From the NCBI GenBank assembly GCA_031266415.1, contig JAISBB010000005.1:97856-161855 (forward strand): a stretch of DNA of 64,000 nucleotides. Reading direction: 5' to 3'. A program made the position numbers and the translations under genes. Below are positions 45,629-54,605 of the stretch, one piece after another. This DNA is from Oscillospiraceae bacterium. GTDB lineage: Bacteria > Bacillota > Clostridia > Oscillospirales > Ruminococcaceae. The notes beneath the pieces are model-generated. The model did not search any database. It worked only from the letters and a program-made list of their open reading frames with translations, and was not told where the DNA came from. How positions within the stretch are numbered: position 1 is the stretch's first letter; each line of letters begins with the position of its first letter.

Positions 45629-47428
45629 ATGTTAAATGACGGGCTTTTTCCATTTGTAAGGAATCGATTCTATTGCGGCAAATTGTTGACTTCTGGCGAT
45701 TTTACTATTGAGCAAAAATACCTTAATAATAAAAGAAGATTCTTAAACAAAATGATGTTTGGTTACGGTGTAGTTAGCGGGTTTAATACTTATGCCGTTG
45801 ACGACACCACGTTAATGATTGAATCTGGTTTCGCATTGGATTCGCGTGGTAGAGAAATTATATTAGAAAAATCGTTAATTAAAAAACTTGCCACAATTGA
45901 GGGATTCAACGACATAAAAACAAACAAATTGGAGCTTTTTGTTGAATACAACGAAGAAGCTATTAATCCGCTTTATTCGTTGGCAAAAAGTGACTCTGGA
46001 AAGGAATATGAATACAACAGAGTAAACGAATGTGTGCGTTTTTTTGTTAAAGATATGCAAGAAATAGCACAAAATGACAAAATTGAAGAGAAATTCATAG
46101 AGACCCAAATTTTATATGAAGATGATGATTTCCAATTGAAAATACAAGTTCCCAAATCTGTTTGCAAAGATTATGAAATAAACGTGGTTGCACGTTTAGA
46201 AAAACTTTCAGAAAGTGATTTGGAGTTTTCTGGTGAATGGGTTGTTCACGTTCCTGGGTTTGTTAATAAAAATGGAGAAAACCAGCTTACTTTTAAAATG
46301 AACAAAATAAAAATAACGCAAGCCGAAAATTTCGAGCTTGCCCAAAGTATAAAATTTGAAGGAACAACAATAGCAGATAAAACAACATTTGTTATTAAAA
46401 GTGCTTCGGCAAATTTCATATCTGGGTCACGAAAAGAATCTCTAAAAGAAAATATACTTTTACCCGTTGAAATTAAAAAAAATAGTAAGCCGATAGCACT
46501 TATTAAAGAACAAATTAGCAACCTGCCTGTAGAACAACTATTAACAGAAACTGCCGGCTCAATATGCATTGCAGAAATTGCATTAGTTAAAATTGACGCT
46601 AGAACATGTGTTATAAATAAAGTTACACGTCCAGATGTTTACAGTCAAATATATGTCCCCATTCAGCAATATGCCGTTAATAAGATGTTGAAATTTTATC
46701 AACCTCTTCTCACAACGGCAGCTGTAAAACCTACCACAAGCCCCGCTGCGCAAACAGAATCAGATAATAATCTGGCTTTAGTTTCGACTTTTAACTCTGT
46801 AATCTCTAATGGTGAAGTTGAAATCCCAATTACGCAAGATATTAAGGCCGGCAAAATAATATATTCAGATGAAGTTATGCACGGCTTGGGAACTGGTGAT
46901 GTTTTTGTTGATATTGGAATTGAATATGTTTTAAAAGCGAAAGACAGTGGCGTGAATAGGCGAATTGTTTATGGGGATTGCAGGGTGTTTAAAGATAGTT
47001 TATCTGGGGCCATAGCTGCCACACAAGCAGTAAAAGTACTGTGCGAAAAAGGAACTTTCATAGTAGGAATAAGGTTTGAAGAAACTGCAAATATTTCGGG
47101 CTTAAAAATAAAATGGTTTGCCTTTAAAACGCCCAGTTTCATTGGGGAACACGAAAACGATCAAACAAAAGAATGTTCCATTTACGTTAAAAAAGATACC
47201 GTAGTTGTAGAACCAAATGAAACGGTATGCATTGATGTTGGGTTTAATAATATGGGAGCAACTGCACTTAAATATGACATTGTAGATAAAGATGGCGGGA
47301 CTGTAGATGTAAATGGTGTATATAAAGCACCAAACAAAGAAGGGGTATATGAAATAAAGATATCTTGCACAAACGAACCTGAGATTTACACGCACGCGTA
47401 TGTGATTGTTGCAAAGAAGGATGTTTAG
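45629..47428 (+). CDS. CIS-associated large protein with Ig-like C-terminus
   Basis: 599 residues. The N-terminus (FPFVRNRFYCGKLLTSGDFTIEQKYLNNKRRFLNKMMFGYGVVSGF region, residues about 7-55; core motif FYCGKLLTSGDF) matches a widespread uncharacterised protein family that I associate with contractile injection loci in Firmicutes and Actinobacteria. A long beta-rich middle is followed by a Thr/Pro/Ala linker (about 365-380), a second beta domain, and an Ig/BIG2-like C-terminal domain (about 515-599: EPNETVCIDVGFNN...GVYKAPNKEGVYEIKISC). It is probably a structural accessory or fibre-like protein. GAAAGG precedes the ATG. Confidence 0.65.
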   Translation: MLNDGLFPFVRNRFYCGKLLTSGDFTIEQKYLNNKRRFLNKMMFGYGVVSGFNTYAVDDTTLMIESGFALDSRGREIILEKSLIKKLATIEGFNDIKTNKLELFVEYNEEAINPLYSLAKSDSGKEYEYNRVNECVRFFVKDMQEIAQNDKIEEKFIETQILYEDDDFQLKIQVPKSVCKDYEINVVARLEKLSESDLEFSGEWVVHVPGFVNKNGENQLTFKMNKIKITQAENFELAQSIKFEGTTIADKTTFVIKSASANFISGSRKESLKENILLPVEIKKNSKPIALIKEQISNLPVEQLLTETAGSICIAEIALVKIDARTCVINKVTRPDVYSQIYVPIQQYAVNKMLKFYQPLLTTAAVKPTTSPAAQTESDNNLALVSTFNSVISNGEVEIPITQDIKAGKIIYSDEVMHGLGTGDVFVDIGIEYVLKAKDSGVNRRIVYGDCRVFKDSLSGAIAATQAVKVLCEKGTFIVGIRFEETANISGLKIKWFAFKTPSFIGEHENDQTKECSIYVKKDTVVVEPNETVCIDVGFNNMGATALKYDIVDKDGGTVDVNGVYKAPNKEGVYEIKISCTNEPEIYTHAYVIVAKKDV

Positions 47429-47431
47429 CCT

Positions 47432-48292
47432 ATGATAGACATTTTTGCCAAAACATTAGAAAAAGTAATGCCAATTGCCAGCAACGAAATTAATGAAGTG
47501 GCAGTTTACAAAGATATCAAAGCCGGCAATAGTTTTGTGCTGATTAAATTGAAAGATAAAGACATTACTAAAAAAATTCTGCAAATGCTTTATGACCAAA
47601 ATGGAGCTAGTTTATTACCTCAAGAACTTTTTGTTGGTAGTACCGTTGATAAAGATGATGTATTATTACTATTTAATTATATACCCGAACGAAAATTGTT
47701 CTCTTATTTAAAATCCGACTCCAATTCTGTGAAACACACAATTACAGTAATAAAAGACTTGATTTTCAAATTCATGTCTATGAGAATTGCCCCTCCATTA
47801 ATTCAATTACTAATTAGGAAACCAAACATAAATCTCGGAAAAGACGCTCGCATACACTGGGGAACCTTGCTAGATTTCGGGAAAATTAATTTTGCAACCA
47901 ACGAACAAGAGTGTACTAAAGCGTGCTTGGACCTGGTGAACAGTATGGTGTTGGAATTTGATGTTACATGTGATAAACAATACAAAAACTCGAAAGCAAT
48001 TAAGCTATTTTTAAAAAAATATAAAAATAATTCATACAAGTCGATGATAGATGTTTACAACGACTTCAAAGCGGATGGATCAGTTAAACCACACTTTTAT
48101 GATAATTGGTATGCTGCTTTTTTAGATCCAAACAAACTAATTAAGTTGGCAAAAATAGCACTAGTAACAATACTTTTATGCCTTATTTTTGCCGGTATAT
48201 ACTGGCTACTTCAAAAAAGTTCATTTATAATCGGCCTGAAAAATCGAAGTTTAAATGTTATTGGAACTGTTGACATGACTCAAGAACCATAA
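47432..48292 (+). CDS. Degenerate kinase-like protein with C-terminal membrane helix
   Basis: 286 residues. The first 190 residues resemble a divergent protein-kinase fold: a beta-rich N-lobe (VAVYKDIKAGNSFVLIKLKD), a hinge-like LLFNYIPERKLFSYL, and helices with NINLGKDARIHWGTLLDFGKI where the catalytic and DFG segments would be. No HRD Asp, no canonical Lys/Glu pair and only a partial DFG (DFGK) are visible, so it is probably a pseudokinase. One membrane helix lies at about 240-260 (IALVTILLCLIFAGIYWLL) with a short outer tail. It starts 3 bases after the previous stop. Confidence 0.55.
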   Translation: MIDIFAKTLEKVMPIASNEINEVAVYKDIKAGNSFVLIKLKDKDITKKILQMLYDQNGASLLPQELFVGSTVDKDDVLLLFNYIPERKLFSYLKSDSNSVKHTITVIKDLIFKFMSMRIAPPLIQLLIRKPNINLGKDARIHWGTLLDFGKINFATNEQECTKACLDLVNSMVLEFDVTCDKQYKNSKAIKLFLKKYKNNSYKSMIDVYNDFKADGSVKPHFYDNWYAAFLDPNKLIKLAKIALVTILLCLIFAGIYWLLQKSSFIIGLKNRSLNVIGTVDMTQEP

Positions 48293-48361
48293 CCACAAAG
48301 CAAGCAATTTTTTCAATGGTGCTGCCGAAACGGCAGACTACAATTGAAGGAGCGACCGAAA

Positions 48362-51145
48362 ATGAAAACAAAAACAAAAAATATTATTGAATTGCTTTCT
48401 TTGACAGGAGTAATCGTAGCCTGCATTGTTAGCAGCACAATTTACAATATAACTTCTGAAACAGCTATATATAAATATGAACGAGCCGTAGAACCGGCCG
48501 GTGATGAAAATTTTTATATGATAAAGAATAATACTTATACTTCTGAAATTTTTCAATTTAACACAGCCGGAATCATCTTAAAAGAACACATAGAATTAAC
48601 GAAATTGCCACTTTCTACAAAAAATACCACGTTTTTAAACGTTATGAGTTCAAATGGCCCCTACATTTACTTTTTTAGAAACCATTGCAGTGTAAAAACA
48701 AATCTAATAGAGCAGGTTGATATTGTTAGACTTGAAGACAATGGAACCACACTGGCTACCAAAGATATATATAAAGTAACCGGCAAAGATTTACCGCAAG
48801 TTTGCGACGCTCACGTAGAAAACGGAATTATTTATGTGGTTTCTTTGTGGAGCGATAAAAAAACCATTCAATTGGAAACATTTAACATAGATGACGACGG
48901 CGATTTAACTTTAAAGTCAACAAAAAAATATATGTTATCCAATAAGGCAATTATAAACCATGCCATTTTTATTAACCAAAGCATTGCTGCTGTTTCAACC
49001 ATTGGAGAAGTGTATCTTCTAAACGATTCTTCTGAACAGTTAATATACCCGCAAACCGAGAGAACACAAAGTTTGGTAGATTTCATTACCCCAAATCTAT
49101 CTGAACTTGTTTTTTCGAATTCAGAACACGAGACAGTGTTCCGTTACAACACATTAAGTGGCGAAAACACTTCAACTAACATGGAAGACCTAATGCACAC
49201 AAATAAACTTCGCCCATACGATATCCTTTACATCAATTTAAATAATAGTAAAAATTATACCGCAATCGCAACGCCCTCAACCTACGATAAAGTAAGCATT
49301 TATTTTTGGTCTAATTCTATACCACAAAACATTTCTAAATTTAAAATCCCACTTAACATTGCCCTTGCAAAATCGAAATATTTTATTTTGGGTTTCAGTA
49401 CAATAACAATTGCCGTGTGTTTAATTTATAAAGGGATTGGATTCTTAATATACAAAAAAAGGCAAATAGTTTTCCAATTTATACGGATTATTGCTACATT
49501 TGTTGCTGGCATTTTAATTTTACTAGGAATAAGTGAATATTATGAATTATATTCCTCTCTTCACTCATCCAAACAAAGATTGGCCTATGAACTAGGGAAA
49601 CAACTGTTAACTACCATTGCGCCAGAAAATGTAGCAAATCTTGGAGAAACCAGATCCAGTTACTCTGAAAACTATGATCAGCTGCTACAGCACTCAGAAT
49701 TAGCAAACATGCAATCAAACATTGCAGACAAGCAAGAAAGCTCCAATTATTATAGCCAGATATTTATCATAGGAAGAAAAGAAGATCCTGTGCTTGGAGA
49801 TCTTTTGGTTGGACCTTCAAGTTACAATGCTTTCCTTTCTCCAATTGAGAATATATATTCGGCTGAGGATTGTAATTGCTTTTATAATATCCTAAAAACC
49901 GGTGAGATTTACAGTGGTGACATGACCAACGATTTTGGCACTTGGGTTGTCTGCGCACAACCAATTAAACTCCAAACCGGCAAAATTGTCGGCATTTTAG
50001 TGACAATGGTGGATATTGACACCCTTACTTTCGAAACCATTTTAAATATGGCTGCATACTTTATTATAGCAGCTGCTTCATTCACAATTTTAGTAGTTTT
50101 AATTTTCTTCTTTTTCAAAAAAGTGTTAAAACCACTAACAAATTTAGAAGCTGCCTTTAAGGAAATTTCCAATGAAAACTATAATGTGCGGTTGTTAAGC
50201 GGAACGAATGATGAATTTGCAAGCATAGATCGTACATTTAATAAAATGTGCGAAGCAATTTCAGACAGTTCACAACGGCTGCAACAAATTAAAGACAATT
50301 ACGATAAATTTGTTTCTGAAGTTGTGCACAAGCAGTTTAGTGGAAAAAACATAGACGACATAAATGTCGGCGATTTCCTTGAATCTGATTCCATTTTCGT
50401 ATTGCAAAGCGTTGGCAATCTGTTCGAGACAAATCTTTCTAAACAATTTGTTAAAGCAAACAGCAACCACGCCATTAATTTTTTGAACCAATTATTTGAA
50501 ACTGCAAACGGGTGTGCAACACGTAACGGTGGCTCTGTTTTAGCAAATAACTTAAGCCTGGGAATTTTGAGAACTTTATTTGAGTCAGAAAAAGAGCAAG
50601 GAGCGCTAGACTATTCTCTAGATGTTTTGGGAGAAATCAAAACCAATATCCCCGAATTAACTCATTTAGATTTTGTAACACTAATCCATAAAGATCGCAC
50701 GGTATTTGGAATAGTCGGCGATAAAAATAATGCATTCCCCGTTATTAATTCTAAAGATACTACAAGATTAACAAAAGCACTCCCTAAATTGAGAGAGCTA
50801 AAAGTTCAGACTATTGTTACAGGGACATTAGTTGAGGAAGCAAAGAAAAAATACAATGTTAGATATATAGGATTTTCAGGAACTCCAGGAGTTGAAAAGC
50901 GCATTGACTTCTTTGAAGTATTAGACGCCTACAATTCAAATGAGAAAAATAAAAAAATAGCGACACAACGCACATTTGAAAAAGGCATAGACTTATTTTA
51001 CGCTGGTGATTTTTATGAAGCGCGGGCAACATTTTCTAAAGTGCTACAAGAAAACGAAAAAGATAAAGTGGCCAAGTGGTATTTATTTATGTGTGACAAA
51101 TTCTACACAGAACCAAACAGCAATATTTCATATGAATTATTGTGA
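48362..51145 (+). CDS. Multi-span HAMP receptor with pseudo-adenylate-cyclase domain and TPR-like tail
   Basis: 927 residues. TM1 (about 11-29), a large outer domain (about 35-335) with beta-rich repeats, TM2 and TM3 (about 340-390), a second outer sensor-like domain (395-555), TM4 (about 560-582), and HAMP (KKVLKPLTNLEAAFKEI...DEFASIDRTFNKM). Then comes a segment aligned with class III cyclases (NIDDINVGDFLESDSIFVLQ...AINFLNQLFETANGCATRNGGSVLANN). Where active cyclases have LFSDIR and KYIGD the metal-binding Asp residues are absent. The C-terminus has a TPR-like pair of helices (GIDLFYAGDFYEARATFSKV). ATG 48362 follows GAAGGAGCG; the frame extends 18 bases further up. Confidence 0.72.
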   Translation: MKTKTKNIIELLSLTGVIVACIVSSTIYNITSETAIYKYERAVEPAGDENFYMIKNNTYTSEIFQFNTAGIILKEHIELTKLPLSTKNTTFLNVMSSNGPYIYFFRNHCSVKTNLIEQVDIVRLEDNGTTLATKDIYKVTGKDLPQVCDAHVENGIIYVVSLWSDKKTIQLETFNIDDDGDLTLKSTKKYMLSNKAIINHAIFINQSIAAVSTIGEVYLLNDSSEQLIYPQTERTQSLVDFITPNLSELVFSNSEHETVFRYNTLSGENTSTNMEDLMHTNKLRPYDILYINLNNSKNYTAIATPSTYDKVSIYFWSNSIPQNISKFKIPLNIALAKSKYFILGFSTITIAVCLIYKGIGFLIYKKRQIVFQFIRIIATFVAGILILLGISEYYELYSSLHSSKQRLAYELGKQLLTTIAPENVANLGETRSSYSENYDQLLQHSELANMQSNIADKQESSNYYSQIFIIGRKEDPVLGDLLVGPSSYNAFLSPIENIYSAEDCNCFYNILKTGEIYSGDMTNDFGTWVVCAQPIKLQTGKIVGILVTMVDIDTLTFETILNMAAYFIIAAASFTILVVLIFFFFKKVLKPLTNLEAAFKEISNENYNVRLLSGTNDEFASIDRTFNKMCEAISDSSQRLQQIKDNYDKFVSEVVHKQFSGKNIDDINVGDFLESDSIFVLQSVGNLFETNLSKQFVKANSNHAINFLNQLFETANGCATRNGGSVLANNLSLGILRTLFESEKEQGALDYSLDVLGEIKTNIPELTHLDFVTLIHKDRTVFGIVGDKNNAFPVINSKDTTRLTKALPKLRELKVQTIVTGTLVEEAKKKYNVRYIGFSGTPGVEKRIDFFEVLDAYNSNEKNKKIATQRTFEKGIDLFYAGDFYEARATFSKVLQENEKDKVAKWYLFMCDKFYTEPNSNISYELL

Positions 51146-51194
51146 TCAATTATCTCGAAGGAACAAATAAAAACACGGCAGGGGGCGAACGTCT

Positions 51195-52472
51195 GTGAGT
51201 GATATTTTAGACAATATTAAAACACTTTTTAATCAAGGAGGAGCACACGCTCCCAGTGAATCTGGTATTACAGACATTTCCTCATCAGAAAACCTTTCGA
51301 ACGATTTTTTAAGCAACATAGAAGAAGAACTTGATATCTCTGACAAAATTACGGAAAAATTAAAATCTCTAAAAGAAAATTTGTTCTCATTTAAAAAACC
51401 ACAAAATTTAGATGAATATTATCACTTTTGTGGATTTTTGCTTGCAAAAAAAATTGGGTACATTTTACTTATTGCCGCTTTACTTGGTGGTATTTGGTGT
51501 TTAATAGCAATAGGGATTCCACACATTAAACTTGGTGAAAAATTGCAGGGAAGTGATGCAAAAGAATGTTATTATGATGCTCCAGGTTTGAAAAGATACA
51601 CTGGGAAAGCCCGCGTTTTTTCAAAAAAAAGTGATGCCTTATATGAAGGATCCATTTCTAATGGCATAGCCAATGGCTTAGGGGCACTTTATGACAAAAA
51701 TGGCAGTTTACTTTATAGAGGTGCATTCACAGACAACGGTTTTTGCGGGGAAGGAACTATGTATTTTCGCAACGGACAGGCTAAATATACTGGCACGTTC
51801 TTAAAAAATTTGTTTCAAGGAGACGGAACTCTTTCATTTGAAAATGGAAAGGTAGAGTACATTGGCAAATTTTTAGACGGCAAAAAAAACGGACCTGGAA
51901 CACTGTTCGACGAAACCGGGGCAAAAATTTATACCGGAATGTTTTATGACGACGCCCCCGATTTAAGCGCGCATCTGAATATTGCAGTTTCAAAATTGCA
52001 AGATATATTTTTAGGTTCGAAAGTAATATATAACAGCGAAGGGAAAATATTCATAAACTACCCCGACATGAATTGCATAATAGTCGCAGATAAAAACGAT
52101 ACTTCACTTGGAAACACAAATAAAATATTTATCATACCACCAAGCTATTACCCTGGAACAAATTCCTCGTCAAATCGGCTTAACTTAATGGAAATACTAA
52201 ATGGAGGGAACTTTGTAAATGGGTTCACTAAACTAACATCATCTGAAATGTGTGTATTTGATGTGATGAGGAGCAACGGAATAAATAGGTTCAAAAATTA
52301 TGAGGCTGTTTCAAAAGAAGAAATCTTAGAAGATGTATTTAACATAACAAAAGCATCTACCAGTGAAGAAATCTACATCAGCAAATACAAAATTAATAAT
52401 TTTATCTATACATTTTATTTTGAGACGTTAGATGGCCCTTGTGTATTCTATTCTATTGAAAGGTTGGGGTAA
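51195..52472 (+). CDS. MORN-repeat membrane protein in the CIS locus
   Basis: 425 residues. An acidic N-terminal cytoplasmic part (about 1-85), one membrane helix (about 87-110, YILLIAALLGGIWCLIAIGI), then four to five MORN-like repeats at about 150-260 (ALYEGSISNGIANGLGALYD, LLYRGAFTDNGFCGEGTMYF, AKYTGTFLKNLFQGDGTLSF, VEYIGKFLDGKKNGPGTLFD, KIYTGMFYDD), and an uncharacterised C-terminal domain of about 160 residues. MORN repeats usually mediate membrane or protein attachment. The start is a GTG after GGGGGCGAACGTCT. Its position among other membrane proteins of the locus suggests a common envelope complex (inference). Confidence 0.72.
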   Translation: MSDILDNIKTLFNQGGAHAPSESGITDISSSENLSNDFLSNIEEELDISDKITEKLKSLKENLFSFKKPQNLDEYYHFCGFLLAKKIGYILLIAALLGGIWCLIAIGIPHIKLGEKLQGSDAKECYYDAPGLKRYTGKARVFSKKSDALYEGSISNGIANGLGALYDKNGSLLYRGAFTDNGFCGEGTMYFRNGQAKYTGTFLKNLFQGDGTLSFENGKVEYIGKFLDGKKNGPGTLFDETGAKIYTGMFYDDAPDLSAHLNIAVSKLQDIFLGSKVIYNSEGKIFINYPDMNCIIVADKNDTSLGNTNKIFIIPPSYYPGTNSSSNRLNLMEILNGGNFVNGFTKLTSSEMCVFDVMRSNGINRFKNYEAVSKEEILEDVFNITKASTSEEIYISKYKINNFIYTFYFETLDGPCVFYSIERLG

Positions 52473-52474
52473 AC

Positions 52475-54565
52475 ATGCCTCTCGACTTTTTCAAAAAAGG
52501 AGCAAATATTATTGCAGCTGTTTGTTTTACATGCAGTTTCATCAACGTGCTAAATTTTAAAACAAACGCCATGCAAGAAATTGACGTTAATACATTAACA
52601 GAAATGGCTATCACCATAGATAAAACTCTAAGCAACCTAAATGCAAGCATAGCACTTCAGGATACAAAACGCAAACAAGCACAAGACGCAATTCCAGACA
52701 CTCGCGAGAAAGAATCAACCGCAAATTCCAGTTCATTGTTTAGCACAACAGAACCAGAAACGCATGGAATGCCAAAAGAAATCGACCTGCTTACCAAAGT
52801 AGCAAAAATCGATGCCGAAACAATCACTTTGCAGCAACAGCTAGGTGAAAGAAAACGTGAATTGAAAGAGCAAGTAGAAAAATTATTTTTAACATGCTAT
52901 TGCATACAAGAAAAAATTAAATATATGACTCAGGATTTGCAAACTGAAGAAACTGCATTACCTGAAATTGAAAACCGTGTGCAACTTGGTGAACTCACTT
53001 TCGCGGACATGCAAATGCTTCAGGGAACAATTGCAAATAAGAACAAACAACTAATACAACTTAAACAAACCTGGGAAACTGAAACAGCAAAACTCAGCTC
53101 ACTTACCAGCCAAAGCTTTATTGGATGTAATCTTAAAAGTCCATTAATTACATGTGTAATTCCACGAGATAAAGTCTCACGTATGATTGATTATGCATTA
53201 GCGCACCGGATTGACACCTGCGAAGCAGAAACTAAAAGAAAATTAGAAGAAAATAGAACGAATGCAATATTTGATATATATAAATCTCGGTGGCCAAACA
53301 AAATAGCCACACTTGAACCTGCCGTACAAGCAACTGGCCCAATAAATTGGGACGTAACAACAAGAATCTACGACAACTTTCTACAAGCAGTGACTACCTC
53401 TTTGGACAAAGATTTTTATATGCACATTATGTCTGTTACCATTCGCATTCCAATGACCCAGCTTCAAGGAGATGGGGGTGGAACTAGATATTTTGACGGC
53501 GAAAAATATTGTTTATTAGAAGCCTTGCGGCAAAGAGAAGAAGCACGAAACCAAGAAGAAATAACAACAACAAATGTTCGCAATAACTTAATTGCAAATT
53601 ATGAAGAACTAATGGCTTTATTTCAAGATTATCAACAGAAAATTGATGCGTACAAAAAAACAGAAAAAAATTACACCCAAATTAATTTAGGTAGCCTGCT
53701 AGGCACCAACACTTTCAAAGAAATGCAACAAGCAAAAGACGCGCTTCAACTGGCAAAGCAAACAGCAACCGACTCACTAATAGATTTTAATGCAGCTTTC
53801 ATAAGCTTAGACAAGGAAACATGCGGTTGGGGCACTCTATTTAAAAAAGGTGAAGATATATTAGAAGTGGAAAGTGGCGTTTCAGCACAACTACACTACG
53901 ATATTGAAAATACAATAGAGCAGCGCAAATCTATATTTACATTAACAATCCTAGAGGAGACTAACATCATAGCCACAGATTATGAACTTTGGGTCCAAGG
54001 ATTTCAAGTTGGAACACAGCAACCGATCTCACAGTCCATGTCTTTGTTTCCCCCAGAAATTACGGGCTTAAGTGAAGTAACAGTAAAGCTGTTTAATTCA
54101 GGTGAATTTGTTGATGAAGCAACATTTAATGGATTGGACCCAAGCGGTAATTTAAAATTAAAGGTGGCCGAAACAAACGCTGCAATAAAAAACGAAGAAG
54201 AAGAAGCGCTACAAACTCAACAACTATTAAGTGACATAAATGGAGAAGAATCTCCCCAAACCGAATTAGGGAACTATCACTTGCAAAACGACAGTTCAAT
54301 CAATTCTAAAATTGGAGTTGTGTTATTTACCGTTTCCCCAAATACTGAAACAATTAAATATTTTAGAGTTCAAATTAAAGAAGACACAAGCGTTATGGCA
54401 AGCAATACTCTTTCCCCGGTTAACGAACCCATAAGACTATTAAGCGTTATGTTTAAAAATCCAGAGGACATAGAAATCCTGCTGTATAGTTCAAGCAGAA
54501 AGCTATTGCACACAGCAAACCTAGATGAAGCGAATAACAAATTAATTGAAACAGTGAAAATTTAA
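52475..54565 (+). CDS. Exported coiled-coil protein of the CIS locus (1)
   Basis: 696 residues, not recognised. A hydrophobic N-terminal segment (about 10-27, IIAAVCFTCSFINVL) looks like a signal peptide or anchor. Long coiled-coil stretches (about 90-225 and 345-440) carry heptad-like Gln/Glu/Lys patterns. The final 200 residues are beta-rich (EITGLSEVTVKLFNSGEFVDEA and a similar later unit VNEPIRLLSVMFKNPEDIEIL). The ribosome site overlaps the MORN gene end by spacing (2-base gap). It is adjacent to a second exported coiled-coil gene. Confidence 0.55.
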   Translation: MPLDFFKKGANIIAAVCFTCSFINVLNFKTNAMQEIDVNTLTEMAITIDKTLSNLNASIALQDTKRKQAQDAIPDTREKESTANSSSLFSTTEPETHGMPKEIDLLTKVAKIDAETITLQQQLGERKRELKEQVEKLFLTCYCIQEKIKYMTQDLQTEETALPEIENRVQLGELTFADMQMLQGTIANKNKQLIQLKQTWETETAKLSSLTSQSFIGCNLKSPLITCVIPRDKVSRMIDYALAHRIDTCEAETKRKLEENRTNAIFDIYKSRWPNKIATLEPAVQATGPINWDVTTRIYDNFLQAVTTSLDKDFYMHIMSVTIRIPMTQLQGDGGGTRYFDGEKYCLLEALRQREEARNQEEITTTNVRNNLIANYEELMALFQDYQQKIDAYKKTEKNYTQINLGSLLGTNTFKEMQQAKDALQLAKQTATDSLIDFNAAFISLDKETCGWGTLFKKGEDILEVESGVSAQLHYDIENTIEQRKSIFTLTILEETNIIATDYELWVQGFQVGTQQPISQSMSLFPPEITGLSEVTVKLFNSGEFVDEATFNGLDPSGNLKLKVAETNAAIKNEEEEALQTQQLLSDINGEESPQTELGNYHLQNDSSINSKIGVVLFTVSPNTETIKYFRVQIKEDTSVMASNTLSPVNEPIRLLSVMFKNPEDIEILLYSSSRKLLHTANLDEANNKLIETVKI

Positions 54566-54605
54566 AAGGGATATCTTAGACTTTTATTTTTAAGGAGGGA
54601 ACCAA

